Numbered from the stretch's first letter, positions 16,987 to 26,305 are shown. The stretch: DNA of 44,028 bases from an uncultured Verrucomicrobiota bacterium (GCA_903835555.1 CAILNN010000056.1:1-44028), one strand, 5' to 3'. The notes: a model not told the origin generated them from the letters alone. Numbers and translations are program-made.

Positions 16987-19900
16987 ATGTCTCGCCTTAT
17001 CCGATTGACCCGTCTGCATGCCTTGAATTGGTACGGGTACCACGACTCTTTTGATATTACCGGAAATCTGCTCATCGCCGGGGTGACCGGCTCGGGCAAA
17101 TCCGTCCTGATGGACTTGATCCAATTTGTTCTGATCGCCCATCAAGCGAAGGTCCGCTATAATCTCTCAGCGACTGGAGATCGCTCAACCCGCGAGTTGA
17201 AGGGTTACTGCTTGGGAGACACCAAGCAGGATATTGATGGGGTGCCCCAATTCATGCGGAATGGCGGCGTCACCTATGTGGCCCTTGAGTTCAGCTGGCC
17301 GAGTTCGCGCAAACCCCGGACCGAGACCTGGGGAATGCGAATCGAATATGAAAACGCAGCCCAAGCCAATCCCTCCATCCGTTGCTTCGTGATTCCGGGT
17401 TCTCTCAAGCGGGACGATTTTCTCGACCCGATGCGATTCCCGCTCGATCTCCCTGGTTTTAGGAACTTGGTTGAGCATACAGTCGATACCGACGGCAACC
17501 CTGGGCGCATCTTTAGTGGGGTCGAGGAGTATCGGCGTGAGATGGCGCTTCCGTCGCACTTGAATTTCGACCGCACCACTCTCGATTACCTGCTGCCGGC
17601 GGCCATGTCATTTACCTTCATGGACTCCTTCAGCGAATTCTGTCGGCGACACATCCTTCCGGCGGAATCGGTTGATATTCAGAGCGTAAAGGACAGCTAC
17701 TTGGTGTTCCGAAACCTCCAAGTGGAGCTGGGTCGCCTGCGGGCTCAGTTTGAACAACTGGAGCGGATTTGCCAATTGGACCAAGAGCGTCAGGAGGCCG
17801 AGGCGGACCGAATTGCCTGCCGCTATTTGGAGGCCGAATGCCGATGGTTGCATGCCGCGGAACAACGGGACGAGACCGCCAAACGGCGCTCGGACCTGGA
17901 ACAGGCCCTGACCCAAGAAACGGCCCGTTTGGGCGAATTGACCGGCCAGATTCACACCACGCGGGAATTCATCCGGTCGGTCGAGGCTAGTTTCAATGCG
18001 TCCGAGGACGGAAAACTTTACCGTCGAATACTGCAAGAGAGCCAGGAATTGACCGTCCGAATTGAGCACTTGACCTCCCTGGGTCAATCGGTGGAGCAGG
18101 CCCGGCAGATTCGGATTAAGCAAGTCCGGCGCTGGCATGAATTGCTTACTCGCCTTCCAGCGGCACTGGACGCTGCCGTCCTGCCACCGCTACTACGAGC
18201 GGCGGACCGTCTAGCAACAGCTTTGCCCGGTGATTTCCGTGAGCGCACCCGGGAATTAGCCGCTGCCGTGCGGACGGCCTTTGCTGTCGGAGGGGAAATC
18301 ATTCGTCCGATTACGCGCCGCAACGATGATTTGGAACGAGAAATCCACGGCCTGAATGCAGTTCTGACGGCACTTCGCGCCGGGACCTTGACCGAAAACA
18401 CCGTTCTACTGACCGCCCTTAATCGGCAGTTACCCCGGCGAGGAAAGGGGCCTGCCGCCCAGGCGCTTTGGCAATTGTGCGAGGTGACCGACGAAGCGTG
18501 GCGTCCGGCCCTGGAAGTGACTTTTACCCGGAAACATGCAGTCATCGTGGAACCGGCGGACTACGAACAAGCCGAACGAATTTACCTGGAACTGAAGGAA
18601 AATGCCCGCGAGGAGTCACTGGTGAATCCACAACAGGCGTTAGCTTCAGCGACACCCCCTCAACCGAACTCGCTAGCGCTGAAATTGGAGGTGCCTAGTG
18701 GGAATCCAATCGCCATTGCCCTGATTCAGCATTTGTTTGGACAGACCATTTGCGTGTCTTCAGTGGCCGCCTTGCGGGAGCATTCCCGGGCGATCACTAT
18801 CGATGGCTTCCAAAGCCAGCGTCCATTTGTGGAGCGAGTTCGGCATTACGACCACCGACCCTGCATCGGCCAGCGCGGCTTGGAAAAGCAGCGCGCCTAC
18901 TTACAAGCGGAGATTGAGCAGCGCCGCGCAGAGCAGCGACAACTGGTGCCGACCTTGGAGGCTTGGAGGCAGGTGCAGCAGGCCCTGGAGGAATATCGAT
19001 TGGCCTCGGACAATCTTCATGACGATCTGGCCGAGACTGTTCAGCTTCCCGTTTTGGAGGCGAGGAAGGCCTCGATTCGGGCCGAGTTGGACCGCATTCA
19101 ATCGGGCGACCTGGCTGCCAAGGAGAGGGAATTGGAACAAGCGCAGCAACACCTGAACCTCCTTCAATTTGAATCCGATGGACTCAAGGCCAGTCCACGG
19201 CGCTACGAATTGCAGTCGTTGACGGGTCGCCTAACTCAATTGGAGTCTGAACTGATCGGACGAACCACGCGATTCAATGAAGTTCGTGACACTGAAGATG
19301 TGTCGGCCCATCTGCCCAAAGTGGATACATTGCGGAAATCGATGTTAGGCGAGTTTCCTCGCCTGGATGCCGCAGCGGATCGATTCCAGGATCGCCATCA
19401 AGAAGCGCGTCGGCTGTCGGAGGTCCGCTGGGCAGAATTGGTCGCGCAAAGACGAGCGTTGGCCGCTCACCCGGACTTCGGAGCCAAATACGGGGATTTT
19501 GATCCAGAAGCCCCCAGCAACCGGTTGTATAACGAACGTCTCTATCAAATCCGTGGGGCGCAGATTCGCGAATACGAGGAGAAAGCCGCGACTGAGGAAC
19601 GCAATTGGCAGGAGCTTTTCCGAGAACAAGTGCTGGAAAAACTGCGCGAGCGGCTGTTGATGGTAGAGAATTTGATGGATTTGCTGAAGACCGCCCTCGA
19701 CAAACCGATCGGCAATAACCGCTACACCATTCGCGCCAGCCTCAATCGAGACGGTGAGTTCGATTTCTATCGCCGGTTGCTCGATATCTCGGCTGTCGCC
19801 CGCGATGGCAGTCTTTTTGCCACCGCCGATGGCGACGTCCGGTCCGGGGTGGAACGGATATTTCGTTCTCTCACCGGGGACGGTGTCGGTAGGGATGCCG

Positions 19901-20370
19901 AGCAGTTTCTGGATTACCGGAACTACTTTGACTACGATATCCTGGTCACCAATGACCGTGACCCGGAAGCGCGTCCTTACAGCGTCAATCGGCAGGCGGG
20001 GAAATCAAGCGGCGGCGAGAATCAAACGCCTTACTTTATCGCTATCCTGGCCAGCTACCTCCGGGCCTATCGACGCCACGAAACGCGCAGGAAAGAACCC
20101 TCGCTAGCCATCGTTCCGATTGACGAGGCGTTTTCGAAACTCAGTGGAGAACGTATCCGCGATTGTATCTCCGCCCTTAAGCACTTGGAGTTACAGGGTG
20201 TTTTCTCCATGAGTACGGGAAATATCCCGTATGCCATTGACCATTGCGATCAGGTAATCGCGGTTCACAAGCGGGAACAAACCAAGGGGCGGAAGACGTC
20301 GATTCGCAATGTGGCCGCTTCGTTGACCCGGGTTGAGGCGCTGGAACGGTTTGGCGGTGGCACACGATGA
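16987..20370 (+). CDS. jetC: Wadjet SMC-like ATPase JetC (MukB-type)
   Basis: This 1127-residue ABC-type SMC ATPase is the loop-extruding motor of the Wadjet complex. The Walker A is GVTGSGKS (residues 32-39). Long coiled coils rich in Glu, Gln, Arg and Leu run from about 235 to 410 and 620 to 900, with a hinge-like globular part between (about 480-590). The ABC signature is SSGGENQ at about 1007-1013, and Walker B is LAIVPIDEA with Asp1046 and Glu1047. A conserved end-piece, LQGVFSMSTGNIPYAIDHCD, follows. These features and its place between jetB and jetD separate it from chromosomal SMC, which is not encoded with a Toprim nuclease. The stop overlaps the jetD start (ATGA). Confidence 0.94.
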   Translation: MSRLIRLTRLHALNWYGYHDSFDITGNLLIAGVTGSGKSVLMDLIQFVLIAHQAKVRYNLSATGDRSTRELKGYCLGDTKQDIDGVPQFMRNGGVTYVALEFSWPSSRKPRTETWGMRIEYENAAQANPSIRCFVIPGSLKRDDFLDPMRFPLDLPGFRNLVEHTVDTDGNPGRIFSGVEEYRREMALPSHLNFDRTTLDYLLPAAMSFTFMDSFSEFCRRHILPAESVDIQSVKDSYLVFRNLQVELGRLRAQFEQLERICQLDQERQEAEADRIACRYLEAECRWLHAAEQRDETAKRRSDLEQALTQETARLGELTGQIHTTREFIRSVEASFNASEDGKLYRRILQESQELTVRIEHLTSLGQSVEQARQIRIKQVRRWHELLTRLPAALDAAVLPPLLRAADRLATALPGDFRERTRELAAAVRTAFAVGGEIIRPITRRNDDLEREIHGLNAVLTALRAGTLTENTVLLTALNRQLPRRGKGPAAQALWQLCEVTDEAWRPALEVTFTRKHAVIVEPADYEQAERIYLELKENAREESLVNPQQALASATPPQPNSLALKLEVPSGNPIAIALIQHLFGQTICVSSVAALREHSRAITIDGFQSQRPFVERVRHYDHRPCIGQRGLEKQRAYLQAEIEQRRAEQRQLVPTLEAWRQVQQALEEYRLASDNLHDDLAETVQLPVLEARKASIRAELDRIQSGDLAAKERELEQAQQHLNLLQFESDGLKASPRRYELQSLTGRLTQLESELIGRTTRFNEVRDTEDVSAHLPKVDTLRKSMLGEFPRLDAAADRFQDRHQEARRLSEVRWAELVAQRRALAAHPDFGAKYGDFDPEAPSNRLYNERLYQIRGAQIREYEEKAATEERNWQELFREQVLEKLRERLLMVENLMDLLKTALDKPIGNNRYTIRASLNRDGEFDFYRRLLDISAVARDGSLFATADGDVRSGVERIFRSLTGDGVGRDAEQFLDYRNYFDYDILVTNDRDPEARPYSVNRQAGKSSGGENQTPYFIAILASYLRAYRRHETRRKEPSLAIVPIDEAFSKLSGERIRDCISALKHLELQGVFSMSTGNIPYAIDHCDQVIAVHKREQTKGRKTSIRNVAASLTRVEALERFGGGTR

Positions 20371-21473
20371 AGGGCTCTCCCATTCTTCGAGCCTTGGCGC
20401 AGCGCTACACCGCCACCCAGGCCGGTCGGACCGGGGTCGCCTCCCGTGACCTGTTTCTCGATTACGAAGAGTTCCTCGCGATGAATGGCTGCAAGGACGG
20501 CGACCGTCGGGTGGTCGCCGAAAGGGACCTCGCCCATGCAGGCAATCAGGGGTGGTTGGAACTGGAAACTCATCGCCGAGACCCAAAGCTGATCCAGCGC
20601 ATCCGCTTTCGCCCCAGCCACGAACCCGAGCTCTTTGCGGCGATAGGAGAACCAACGCCGACCGAACGGCGATGCCAATTGGCCCGGCAATTTCTAGCGG
20701 CTGTCGATTCCCCTGCTGTGCCGCCGATTTGGCGAGCCAGTTGGCAGGCCTATTGCCAGACGCTTTCCGATGCCGCCCTGACTGGGACGAGTGTCGAGCC
20801 ATTCTCGCGCGAGGATGTCGATGGAAATGCTGAACTTTTACGACTTCTGCCGCAGTTGCTGGCCTGGCCGGGAGAATCGCTGATTCGCTTCGCCAGTTGT
20901 GCCCTGTGCGGCGATTCCAAGCGGTTGGAGCAACTCAAGAACCGGCTTGGCACGGCACTTCAGCATTTGAGCGACGGCAAACTGGGTGGGTTGGACGATC
21001 TCAACATCGTGGAGAATCCTCGTTTTGTGCTGATGCATGGACCGATTCGCCTTCATTTGGCGGGCGAATGGATGGATTTTCGCCCTCTCGCGGGTCCATT
21101 TCGGCTGTCACAATTAGATATTGAGCGGGCGGATGCCATCGAGACATCCGCACAGTATTGTCTGACCGTTGAAAATGAGACGTCCTTTCACGAATTGGCG
21201 CAGAAGCAAAGCGGGGAATTGCTGGTACAGACAAGCTTTCCCGGTTCCGCGACGGTTGCATTACTCAAGCGCCTTCCCGCCCGTTTGGATTTTTCCCACT
21301 TCGGCGACAGCGATGAAGCAGGATTTGAAATTCTCGAAGCCTTGATCCGATTGACCGGTCGTCCATTTCGCCCTCTCCACATGAAGCGAGGGCGTCGTCC
21401 GTTCGAGCAGGAATCACTGGGACGGCCTACTCTAACTCGTTGGCCATTTTACCGAGTTGATGGATTGGATTGA
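20367..21473 (+). CDS. jetD: Wadjet nuclease JetD (Toprim, DUF3322/DUF2220-like)
   Basis: This 368-residue protein is the nuclease subunit that cleaves plasmid DNA after loop extrusion by JetABC. The N-terminal half (about 1-240) is the DUF3322-like arm and winged-helix region. The C-terminal Toprim (topoisomerase VI-like) domain shows the acidic set: Glu269 in TVENETSF and the DxD-type pair Asp314 and Asp316 in HFGDSDEAGF. All metal-binding residues are present, so the system appears intact. The ATG overlaps the jetC stop. No terminator is evident after the gene; a possible promoter for the next ORF begins at its stop codon. Confidence 0.92.
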   Translation: MKGSPILRALAQRYTATQAGRTGVASRDLFLDYEEFLAMNGCKDGDRRVVAERDLAHAGNQGWLELETHRRDPKLIQRIRFRPSHEPELFAAIGEPTPTERRCQLARQFLAAVDSPAVPPIWRASWQAYCQTLSDAALTGTSVEPFSREDVDGNAELLRLLPQLLAWPGESLIRFASCALCGDSKRLEQLKNRLGTALQHLSDGKLGGLDDLNIVENPRFVLMHGPIRLHLAGEWMDFRPLAGPFRLSQLDIERADAIETSAQYCLTVENETSFHELAQKQSGELLVQTSFPGSATVALLKRLPARLDFSHFGDSDEAGFEILEALIRLTGRPFRPLHMKRGRRPFEQESLGRPTLTRWPFYRVDGLD

Positions 21474-21500
21474 CTCCCCTCTGGAAATGGGATTGATAAT
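21470..21500 (+). promoter_or_regulatory. Possible sigma70-type promoter downstream of jetD
   Basis: TTGACT at 21470-21475 is followed, after a 19-bp spacer, by GATAAT at 21495-21500 (or after 17 bp by TTGATA at 21493-21498). Both hexamers are one or two bases from consensus, but the better -10 has a long spacer. It lies about 60 bp before the small ORF at 21561 and overlaps the jetD stop codon, so it could start a transcript for the small ORF and glycosyltransferase. Confidence 0.3.
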
Positions 21501-21560
21501 GCTGAAGCGACGTAGTCTGATTTTATCCGGCTCGTCCAATCCAAAAGCAAAAATCCTGTT

Positions 21561-21803
21561 ATGACCATCAAGAGTGATTCAATGACAATCGCCACGCCGG
21601 GCGGGGAGCGTCTGACCAGCCCTCGTGGCCCCGTTAAGCCCTCACGCCAAGGGGACGTTTTCAATTCCACTGTCACCTCTTCGACAAGCTCCAAGACGGT
21701 GGTTGGACGTGGACCCACTCCAAGGTTGAGTCCCCCTCCGCCTCTACTGGCCATGGTCGATAGCGGCGATTTGGTGGTGCCCATGGGAACCACCGAGAGC
21801 TGA
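21561..21803 (+). CDS. Small Ser/Thr/Pro-rich protein of unknown function, 80 residues
   Basis: I do not recognise this 80-residue ORF. It has no signal peptide or membrane segment and no cysteine. It is rich in Ser and Thr in the middle (STVTSSTSSKTVV) and has a proline block (GPTPRLSPPPPLLAMV) before a C-terminus ending in GTTES. It fills the gap between jetD and the two-domain glycosyltransferase, whose ATG lies 22 bp after its stop, and so may be co-transcribed with it. A hydroxyl-rich small protein beside a glycosyltransferase could be its acceptor, but that is inference only. No Shine-Dalgarno site is seen. A 114-residue frame on the opposite strand (21449-21793) is a weaker alternative. 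If neither is real, this stretch is a 352-bp gap. Confidence 0.45.
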   Translation: MTIKSDSMTIATPGGERLTSPRGPVKPSRQGDVFNSTVTSSTSSKTVVGRGPTPRLSPPPPLLAMVDSGDLVVPMGTTES

Positions 21804-21825
21804 CTCCTTGAGTGGTGTCTTCGTT

Positions 21826-23652
21826 ATGCCTAATGGAACGGTCAAGAAACTTGTTTTTACTCAAAAGCGGGCTCCTGGTGATGTCATTGTTTCAACTGCA
21901 GTGATCCGGGACCTGCACCTCTGCTATCCAGGTCAGTTCATCACCGACGTGCGGACTTCCTGCCTCGAGCTTTGGGAAAATAATCCGTACCTAACCCCGC
22001 TTTGTGACGACGACCCCGATGTCGAATCGGTCCCGTTCGAGTGTCCGCTGATCGATCAGAGCAATCAGGTCCCATTTCACTATCTCCATGCCTGCATCGA
22101 CTTTATCAACGAGCGTTTGGGCCTAAGGATTAGGCCCACCCGGTTCCACGGAGATATCCATCTATCCAGTCTGGAGAAATCGTGGGCCTCGCAGGTTTCA
22201 GAGTACGTCGGTACCGAAATCCCTTATTGGATCATCAATGCCGGAGGAAAATATGACATCACCACCAAATGGTGGCCACACGCTCGGTTTCAGCAGGTGG
22301 TGAACCACTTTCGCGGGCGCATCCAGTTTGTTCAAATAGGGGAACTGGGGCACCATCATCCGCGACTCAACGGCGTGATCGACCTGCGGGGTAGAACCAC
22401 ACTCCGCGAGTGGGTGCGCTTGGTTTACCACGCTCAGGGAGTCTTATGCGGGGTAACGGCCGTCATGCATCTGGCGGCGGCCGTTCCCATGCCGAATGGT
22501 AATCCAGAGAATCGCGCCTGTGTTGTTCTCGCCGGAGGGCGCGAACCCGTTCACTGGGAGGCCTATCCCGATCACCGCTTCTTAGCTAGAAACGGGCTAC
22601 TGACGTGTTGCCAGAGCGGCGCGTGCTGGCGCTCCAGGACACTCCCGCTAGGAGACAATAGCCCCGACGACGGTCCGGACAACCTGTGCGAACAAGTGGT
22701 TGGGAATTACCCCCGGTGCATGGATATGATATCGGTGCGCGAGGTTATTGATAACATTGAGGCCTATTTTCGCGGAGGTGTGCTCAAGTTCATGACTTCC
22801 GAAGAGGCAGCCTCGGGGAAAAAGGGTATCCTTTTGAGTCGCAGGAATGATTTTGACAACGCCCCATTGACCATCGAAAGCGCGGGTATTGCTTTGGATG
22901 AATTCCTCCAAACGCCGTACCCTGCCGCGGCTAGCGGCCAGGGACGTGGGATTGTCATGCAACTGGCCCGACGTGACTCTGCAGCGGAAGCCCTCCCTCG
23001 GATTCGGGCGCTTCGCCAACTCGGTTGTGAACTGCCTATCCAGCTTTGGCACTGGCAGGGAGTTCGGTTGACGGGCGAAATGAGTTCGCAACTGTGTTCA
23101 GATGGAATCCTTGGAGTCTCCGTTCTCAAAACGAAACGGACGATTCTACCCAAAGGACTATCTGCACATCACTCGCCTGCATTGGCCCTCCTCAATGCCA
23201 ACTTTCAAGAAGTTGTTTTTCTCGATTCCAACACGACGCCGGTGGTTGATCCACACTTTCTATTTGAATCCGACGCCTATAAAAAATCCGGAGCCATTTT
23301 TTGGGTCTCCGAAAGTCTATCCGAAAAAGCTGCAATTGTTTGGCGCAGTTGTCGACTGCTGCGTCCGTCCGGGAACGAAATTGCCGATTGTGCGATGGTA
23401 GCCGACAAACTTCGATGTTGGGAGGCTCTCCGGCTCTCCTGTTGGTTTTATGCCCATGCCGGGTTTTATTGGGAATACCTCCAGAACAAAGCGGAATCCA
23501 TGCGCATTTCATTTCATCGGCTGCAAAAATCGTACGGACTGGTTAGGGTCCCGCCGCAGAGCGTTGATTCGAGCATCCGATGGACTGATTTCGCAGGCAA
23601 GCCAGTTCTCCTATCGCAATCGAGTGCAACCGGGCAAAATCCGAAGCCCTAA
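21826..23652 (+). CDS. Two-domain glycosyltransferase: GT9 heptosyltransferase-like plus MNN1/GT71-like
   Basis: This protein of about 608 residues appears to carry two glycosyltransferase domains. The N-terminal half (about 1-310) is GT9-like: LVFTQKRAPGDVIVSTAVIR at the start, then WIINAGGKYDITTKWWP and GVTAVMHLAAAVP. It ends in a cysteine cluster (LTCCQSGACW, LCEQ, YPRCMDM, about 257-300) that recalls the metal-binding finger of autotransporter heptosyltransferases. The C-terminal half (about 360-590) resembles the MNN1/GT71 alpha-mannosyltransferase fold: FQEVVFLDSNTTPVVDPHFL with a DSN in place of the usual DxD-type motif, and SGAIFWVSE. ATG 21826 is preferred over TTG 21808. Its stop codon overlaps that of the convergent kinase gene. 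The acceptor is unknown. Confidence 0.75.
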   Translation: MPNGTVKKLVFTQKRAPGDVIVSTAVIRDLHLCYPGQFITDVRTSCLELWENNPYLTPLCDDDPDVESVPFECPLIDQSNQVPFHYLHACIDFINERLGLRIRPTRFHGDIHLSSLEKSWASQVSEYVGTEIPYWIINAGGKYDITTKWWPHARFQQVVNHFRGRIQFVQIGELGHHHPRLNGVIDLRGRTTLREWVRLVYHAQGVLCGVTAVMHLAAAVPMPNGNPENRACVVLAGGREPVHWEAYPDHRFLARNGLLTCCQSGACWRSRTLPLGDNSPDDGPDNLCEQVVGNYPRCMDMISVREVIDNIEAYFRGGVLKFMTSEEAASGKKGILLSRRNDFDNAPLTIESAGIALDEFLQTPYPAAASGQGRGIVMQLARRDSAAEALPRIRALRQLGCELPIQLWHWQGVRLTGEMSSQLCSDGILGVSVLKTKRTILPKGLSAHHSPALALLNANFQEVVFLDSNTTPVVDPHFLFESDAYKKSGAIFWVSESLSEKAAIVWRSCRLLRPSGNEIADCAMVADKLRCWEALRLSCWFYAHAGFYWEYLQNKAESMRISFHRLQKSYGLVRVPPQSVDSSIRWTDFAGKPVLLSQSSATGQNPKP

Positions 23653-26249
23653 TCATGGGTCCCCACTGACCATTGAATGGAACCATCGGCAACGAGGGTC
23701 AGGTGGTGGATCGAGCATTGAATCATGGGCCTTTTGGGAAGAGCGCCCACGGGCTGCGCGACCTCCGCCGCGGAAGGTACTCGATAGGAATGGTGGATTA
23801 TGAAAACATTGGTGTTTCGATTCAGGGGATCGCCAATCGATTCGTCGCATGCGGCTAACTGGTTCATTGAGACCTGAAGTTCGTTCGGCGCGGTCTCGAG
23901 GGCTTTCTGGAGATTTGACAAGGGTATCTCGTTTGATTTTAACTCTATATTATCTAAATATATCTGCCGAAGGCAATAGGCACAGTGAGCGTTAGCCAGC
24001 GCATTGGTTCCAATCTCGATCTCGCCTCCCGCCAATCGTTTCCCGTCCCGCAATTGCGTAGAGGCTTGGTCAAAGTTGCCTGCGACCAGATCAATCAGGG
24101 CCATGCTTTGACAGATTGTCTGTTTCTTCCCACTATCGTCATCGTGCTGCAGTTGGAGGTAGTTGGCAACATCCGTTAGTGTCTGGCGAGCATCTTCGAT
24201 TCGACCCTGGCGGATGAGCGTGATTCCCCAGTCGATTTTGCACCAGGCGACTGCTCCTGCTGAAGGTGGATACTTCAAATTAGTGCCCCCTATGTTGCTG
24301 TAATATTTTTCACCCGCAGGGTAGTTGCCACTTTCAGAGAGATTTCGGGCTATTGATTCCTCCCCCAGCAGGGCGTCATCGAATTCTCGACACGAGAGAA
24401 ATAGGTTTACCGCCTCCAACTCATACCTCAGGGCATTGCCAAAATCATGTTGGTGTCGATAGATAACCGCAAGTCTTTCTTTGTGATTCCCCAACTGATC
24501 GGACGATGAGGCATTTTGAGCAATCACCACCGCCTGTTTGGCGTACTTCACCGCATTGGCTTCGTGTAAGAGTCGATCATCCCTTGAATTACAGTCTTCA
24601 GCCCACGTTTGCTCCATTTTGGAAAATTTGTTCAGACAGCTCAAACGGTGATCTATTCCAATCAGGTCATTCTTGCTTTCTAGGATGTTATAGCTTTTGG
24701 ATAGAAATCCATAGGCTTTCTTGAATTGCCCGGCTTTCATGTAAAACTGACCAATTTCGCTATAAATATCGACCTGCAAATTGGGATCATCTTGCGCCTG
24801 TCTACTCACATCATCATATAGCTTCTCCATCAACATCTCTTTTGCCGTCTGGGGCATATTGGTCATCCGGACAAGGTTCCAAAAAATCGCATTATAAAGG
24901 AATGCGCTTCTGCCTTCGATCTGTTCGTTCGCAGCTTTTGTTTCCCTTAAATGCTGTCGGCTTTGATTCAGGAAAAAGATGGTGAGTCCCAAAGAGACGA
25001 GGACCGAAACGCTCACTGTCGACACCGCGGAAATCACCAGTTTACGACGTCGCCAAAGCGTTTGAAGTCGGTAGCCGAGGCTCGGGGGGCGGGCCGAAAT
25101 CGCATCGCCCTTGAGACATTTTTCCAAGTCGGCAATGAGTTCTCCCACGCCTGCATAACGCCTCTGGCGGTCCTTTTCGAGGCATTTGACCAATATCCAA
25201 TCAAAATCGGACCTGAACCGACGCTTGGCGTGCTTCAATTGCTTCGCGTCCATCGACATCGCGTTTAGAACCGTCGCCCGTTCTTCCAAACTCAGCGAAG
25301 TCAGTCTGGTGGATGGTCGCTCAACCATCCCATCGAGAATCTCCCGTTGGGCTTCAAGGTAGGACATTGCATTGAGCCGCTTGAGTGGGATGGGAGTCGT
25401 GCCGGTTAACAATTCGTAAAGCAAGGCACCCAGGGAGTAAACATCCGTCCGCGTATCAATATCTGCGTTTTTCACGTCGGCCTGTTCCGGGCTCATGTAG
25501 CCAAGAGTCCCCATCATTCCTCCCAACTGGGTGACCAACGTTTTGTCGGTCATCTTGTGTCCCACGGCCTTGGCAATTCCAAAATCGATGACCTTGGCTA
25601 CCGGCTCATCGCCGTGCCAGGAAACCAATACGTTTGACGGCTTGATGTCGCGGTGAATTACTCCCTTTTGGTGGGCGCTCTGGATCGCACGGCAGACTGA
25701 GAGGAACAGTTGGATACGGTCCGGTATGCACAGCTTATTTTCTCGGCAAAAGTCAGTGATGGAAATGCCATTGACATATTCCATCGCAAAATAGGGGCGG
25801 CCATTCTTGGTGACACCAGCATCCAGGACCCTGGCGATATTGGGATGGTCCATCAGGGCGAGGGCTTGGCGCTCCGCCTCGAATCGGGCCACGACATACT
25901 TGGTATCCATCCCTAGCTTGATAATCTTGATGGCCACAATACGCCGCACCGGCAGCAACTGTTCGGCTTTGAACACAGTACCCATCCCGCCCTCCCCGAT
26001 TTCAGACACCAGCTTGTACGGCCCAATCTGCGTTCCGACGGCTTCGAACGAGGTGAGGTCAAGGCCTGAATCCGAGGTCGGGATGGAGGTTGGCGAAGGC
26101 TCGAGTGCACTCAGTAACTCTTCGAGGTGGCAGCGCATCTCCGCGTCACCTTGGCAAACTTGATTCAAATAGATATGGCGCAAACCTTTCGACAACTTCA
26201 AAGCTGTTTCCAGAATTGCCTCGAGTCGTTGTTTGTGGTCATCAGCCAT
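23649..26249 (-). CDS. Membrane Ser/Thr protein kinase with TPR-like sensor region
   Basis: This 866-residue Hanks-type kinase has an N-terminal leader (about 1-70), a kinase domain (about 75-370) and one transmembrane helix near residue 415 (LVISAVSTVSVSVLVSLGLT); the remainder is a C-terminal TPR-like helical region that should be outside the cytoplasm. Catalytic motifs are complete: GEGGMGTV glycine loop, Lys108 in VAIK, HRDIKPSN with Asp201, and IDFGIAK with Asp222. The architecture is common in Planctomycetota and Verrucomicrobiota. TPR-like helices are visible in YSEIGQFYMKAGQFKKAYGF and later pairs. It ends convergently with the glycosyltransferase gene: the two stop codons overlap in CTAA at 23649-23652. 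The ligand and phosphorylation targets are unknown. Confidence 0.92.
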   Translation of the reverse strand: MADDHKQRLEAILETALKLSKGLRHIYLNQVCQGDAEMRCHLEELLSALEPSPTSIPTSDSGLDLTSFEAVGTQIGPYKLVSEIGEGGMGTVFKAEQLLPVRRIVAIKIIKLGMDTKYVVARFEAERQALALMDHPNIARVLDAGVTKNGRPYFAMEYVNGISITDFCRENKLCIPDRIQLFLSVCRAIQSAHQKGVIHRDIKPSNVLVSWHGDEPVAKVIDFGIAKAVGHKMTDKTLVTQLGGMMGTLGYMSPEQADVKNADIDTRTDVYSLGALLYELLTGTTPIPLKRLNAMSYLEAQREILDGMVERPSTRLTSLSLEERATVLNAMSMDAKQLKHAKRRFRSDFDWILVKCLEKDRQRRYAGVGELIADLEKCLKGDAISARPPSLGYRLQTLWRRRKLVISAVSTVSVSVLVSLGLTIFFLNQSRQHLRETKAANEQIEGRSAFLYNAIFWNLVRMTNMPQTAKEMLMEKLYDDVSRQAQDDPNLQVDIYSEIGQFYMKAGQFKKAYGFLSKSYNILESKNDLIGIDHRLSCLNKFSKMEQTWAEDCNSRDDRLLHEANAVKYAKQAVVIAQNASSSDQLGNHKERLAVIYRHQHDFGNALRYELEAVNLFLSCREFDDALLGEESIARNLSESGNYPAGEKYYSNIGGTNLKYPPSAGAVAWCKIDWGITLIRQGRIEDARQTLTDVANYLQLQHDDDSGKKQTICQSMALIDLVAGNFDQASTQLRDGKRLAGGEIEIGTNALANAHCAYCLRQIYLDNIELKSNEIPLSNLQKALETAPNELQVSMNQLAACDESIGDPLNRNTNVFIIHHSYRVPSAAEVAQPVGALPKRPMIQCSIHHLTLVADGSIQWSVGTHD

Positions 26250-26290
26250 GACTTTTGGGGATACGCAATCTGGACACTATTTGCAGCCCC

Positions 26291-26305
26291 GTCGTCAATG
26301 ACGAC
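26291..26305. promoter_or_regulatory. Operator-like palindrome between kinase and yebC
   Basis: GTCGTC, spacer AAT, GACGAC is a perfect inverted repeat in the 120-bp spacer between the divergent kinase and YebC-family genes. It is a suitable place for a regulator of either gene, but short repeats of this size also occur by chance. Confidence 0.25.

Noticed and set aside
16987-20370. Chromosomal SMC, MukB or RecN
   Set aside because: Flanking jetA, jetB and a Toprim jetD in overlapping frames identify Wadjet JetC.
21449-21793. 114-residue minus-strand frame after jetD
   Set aside because: It overlaps the jetD end and lies opposite the small plus-strand ORF, whose position before the glycosyltransferase fits better.
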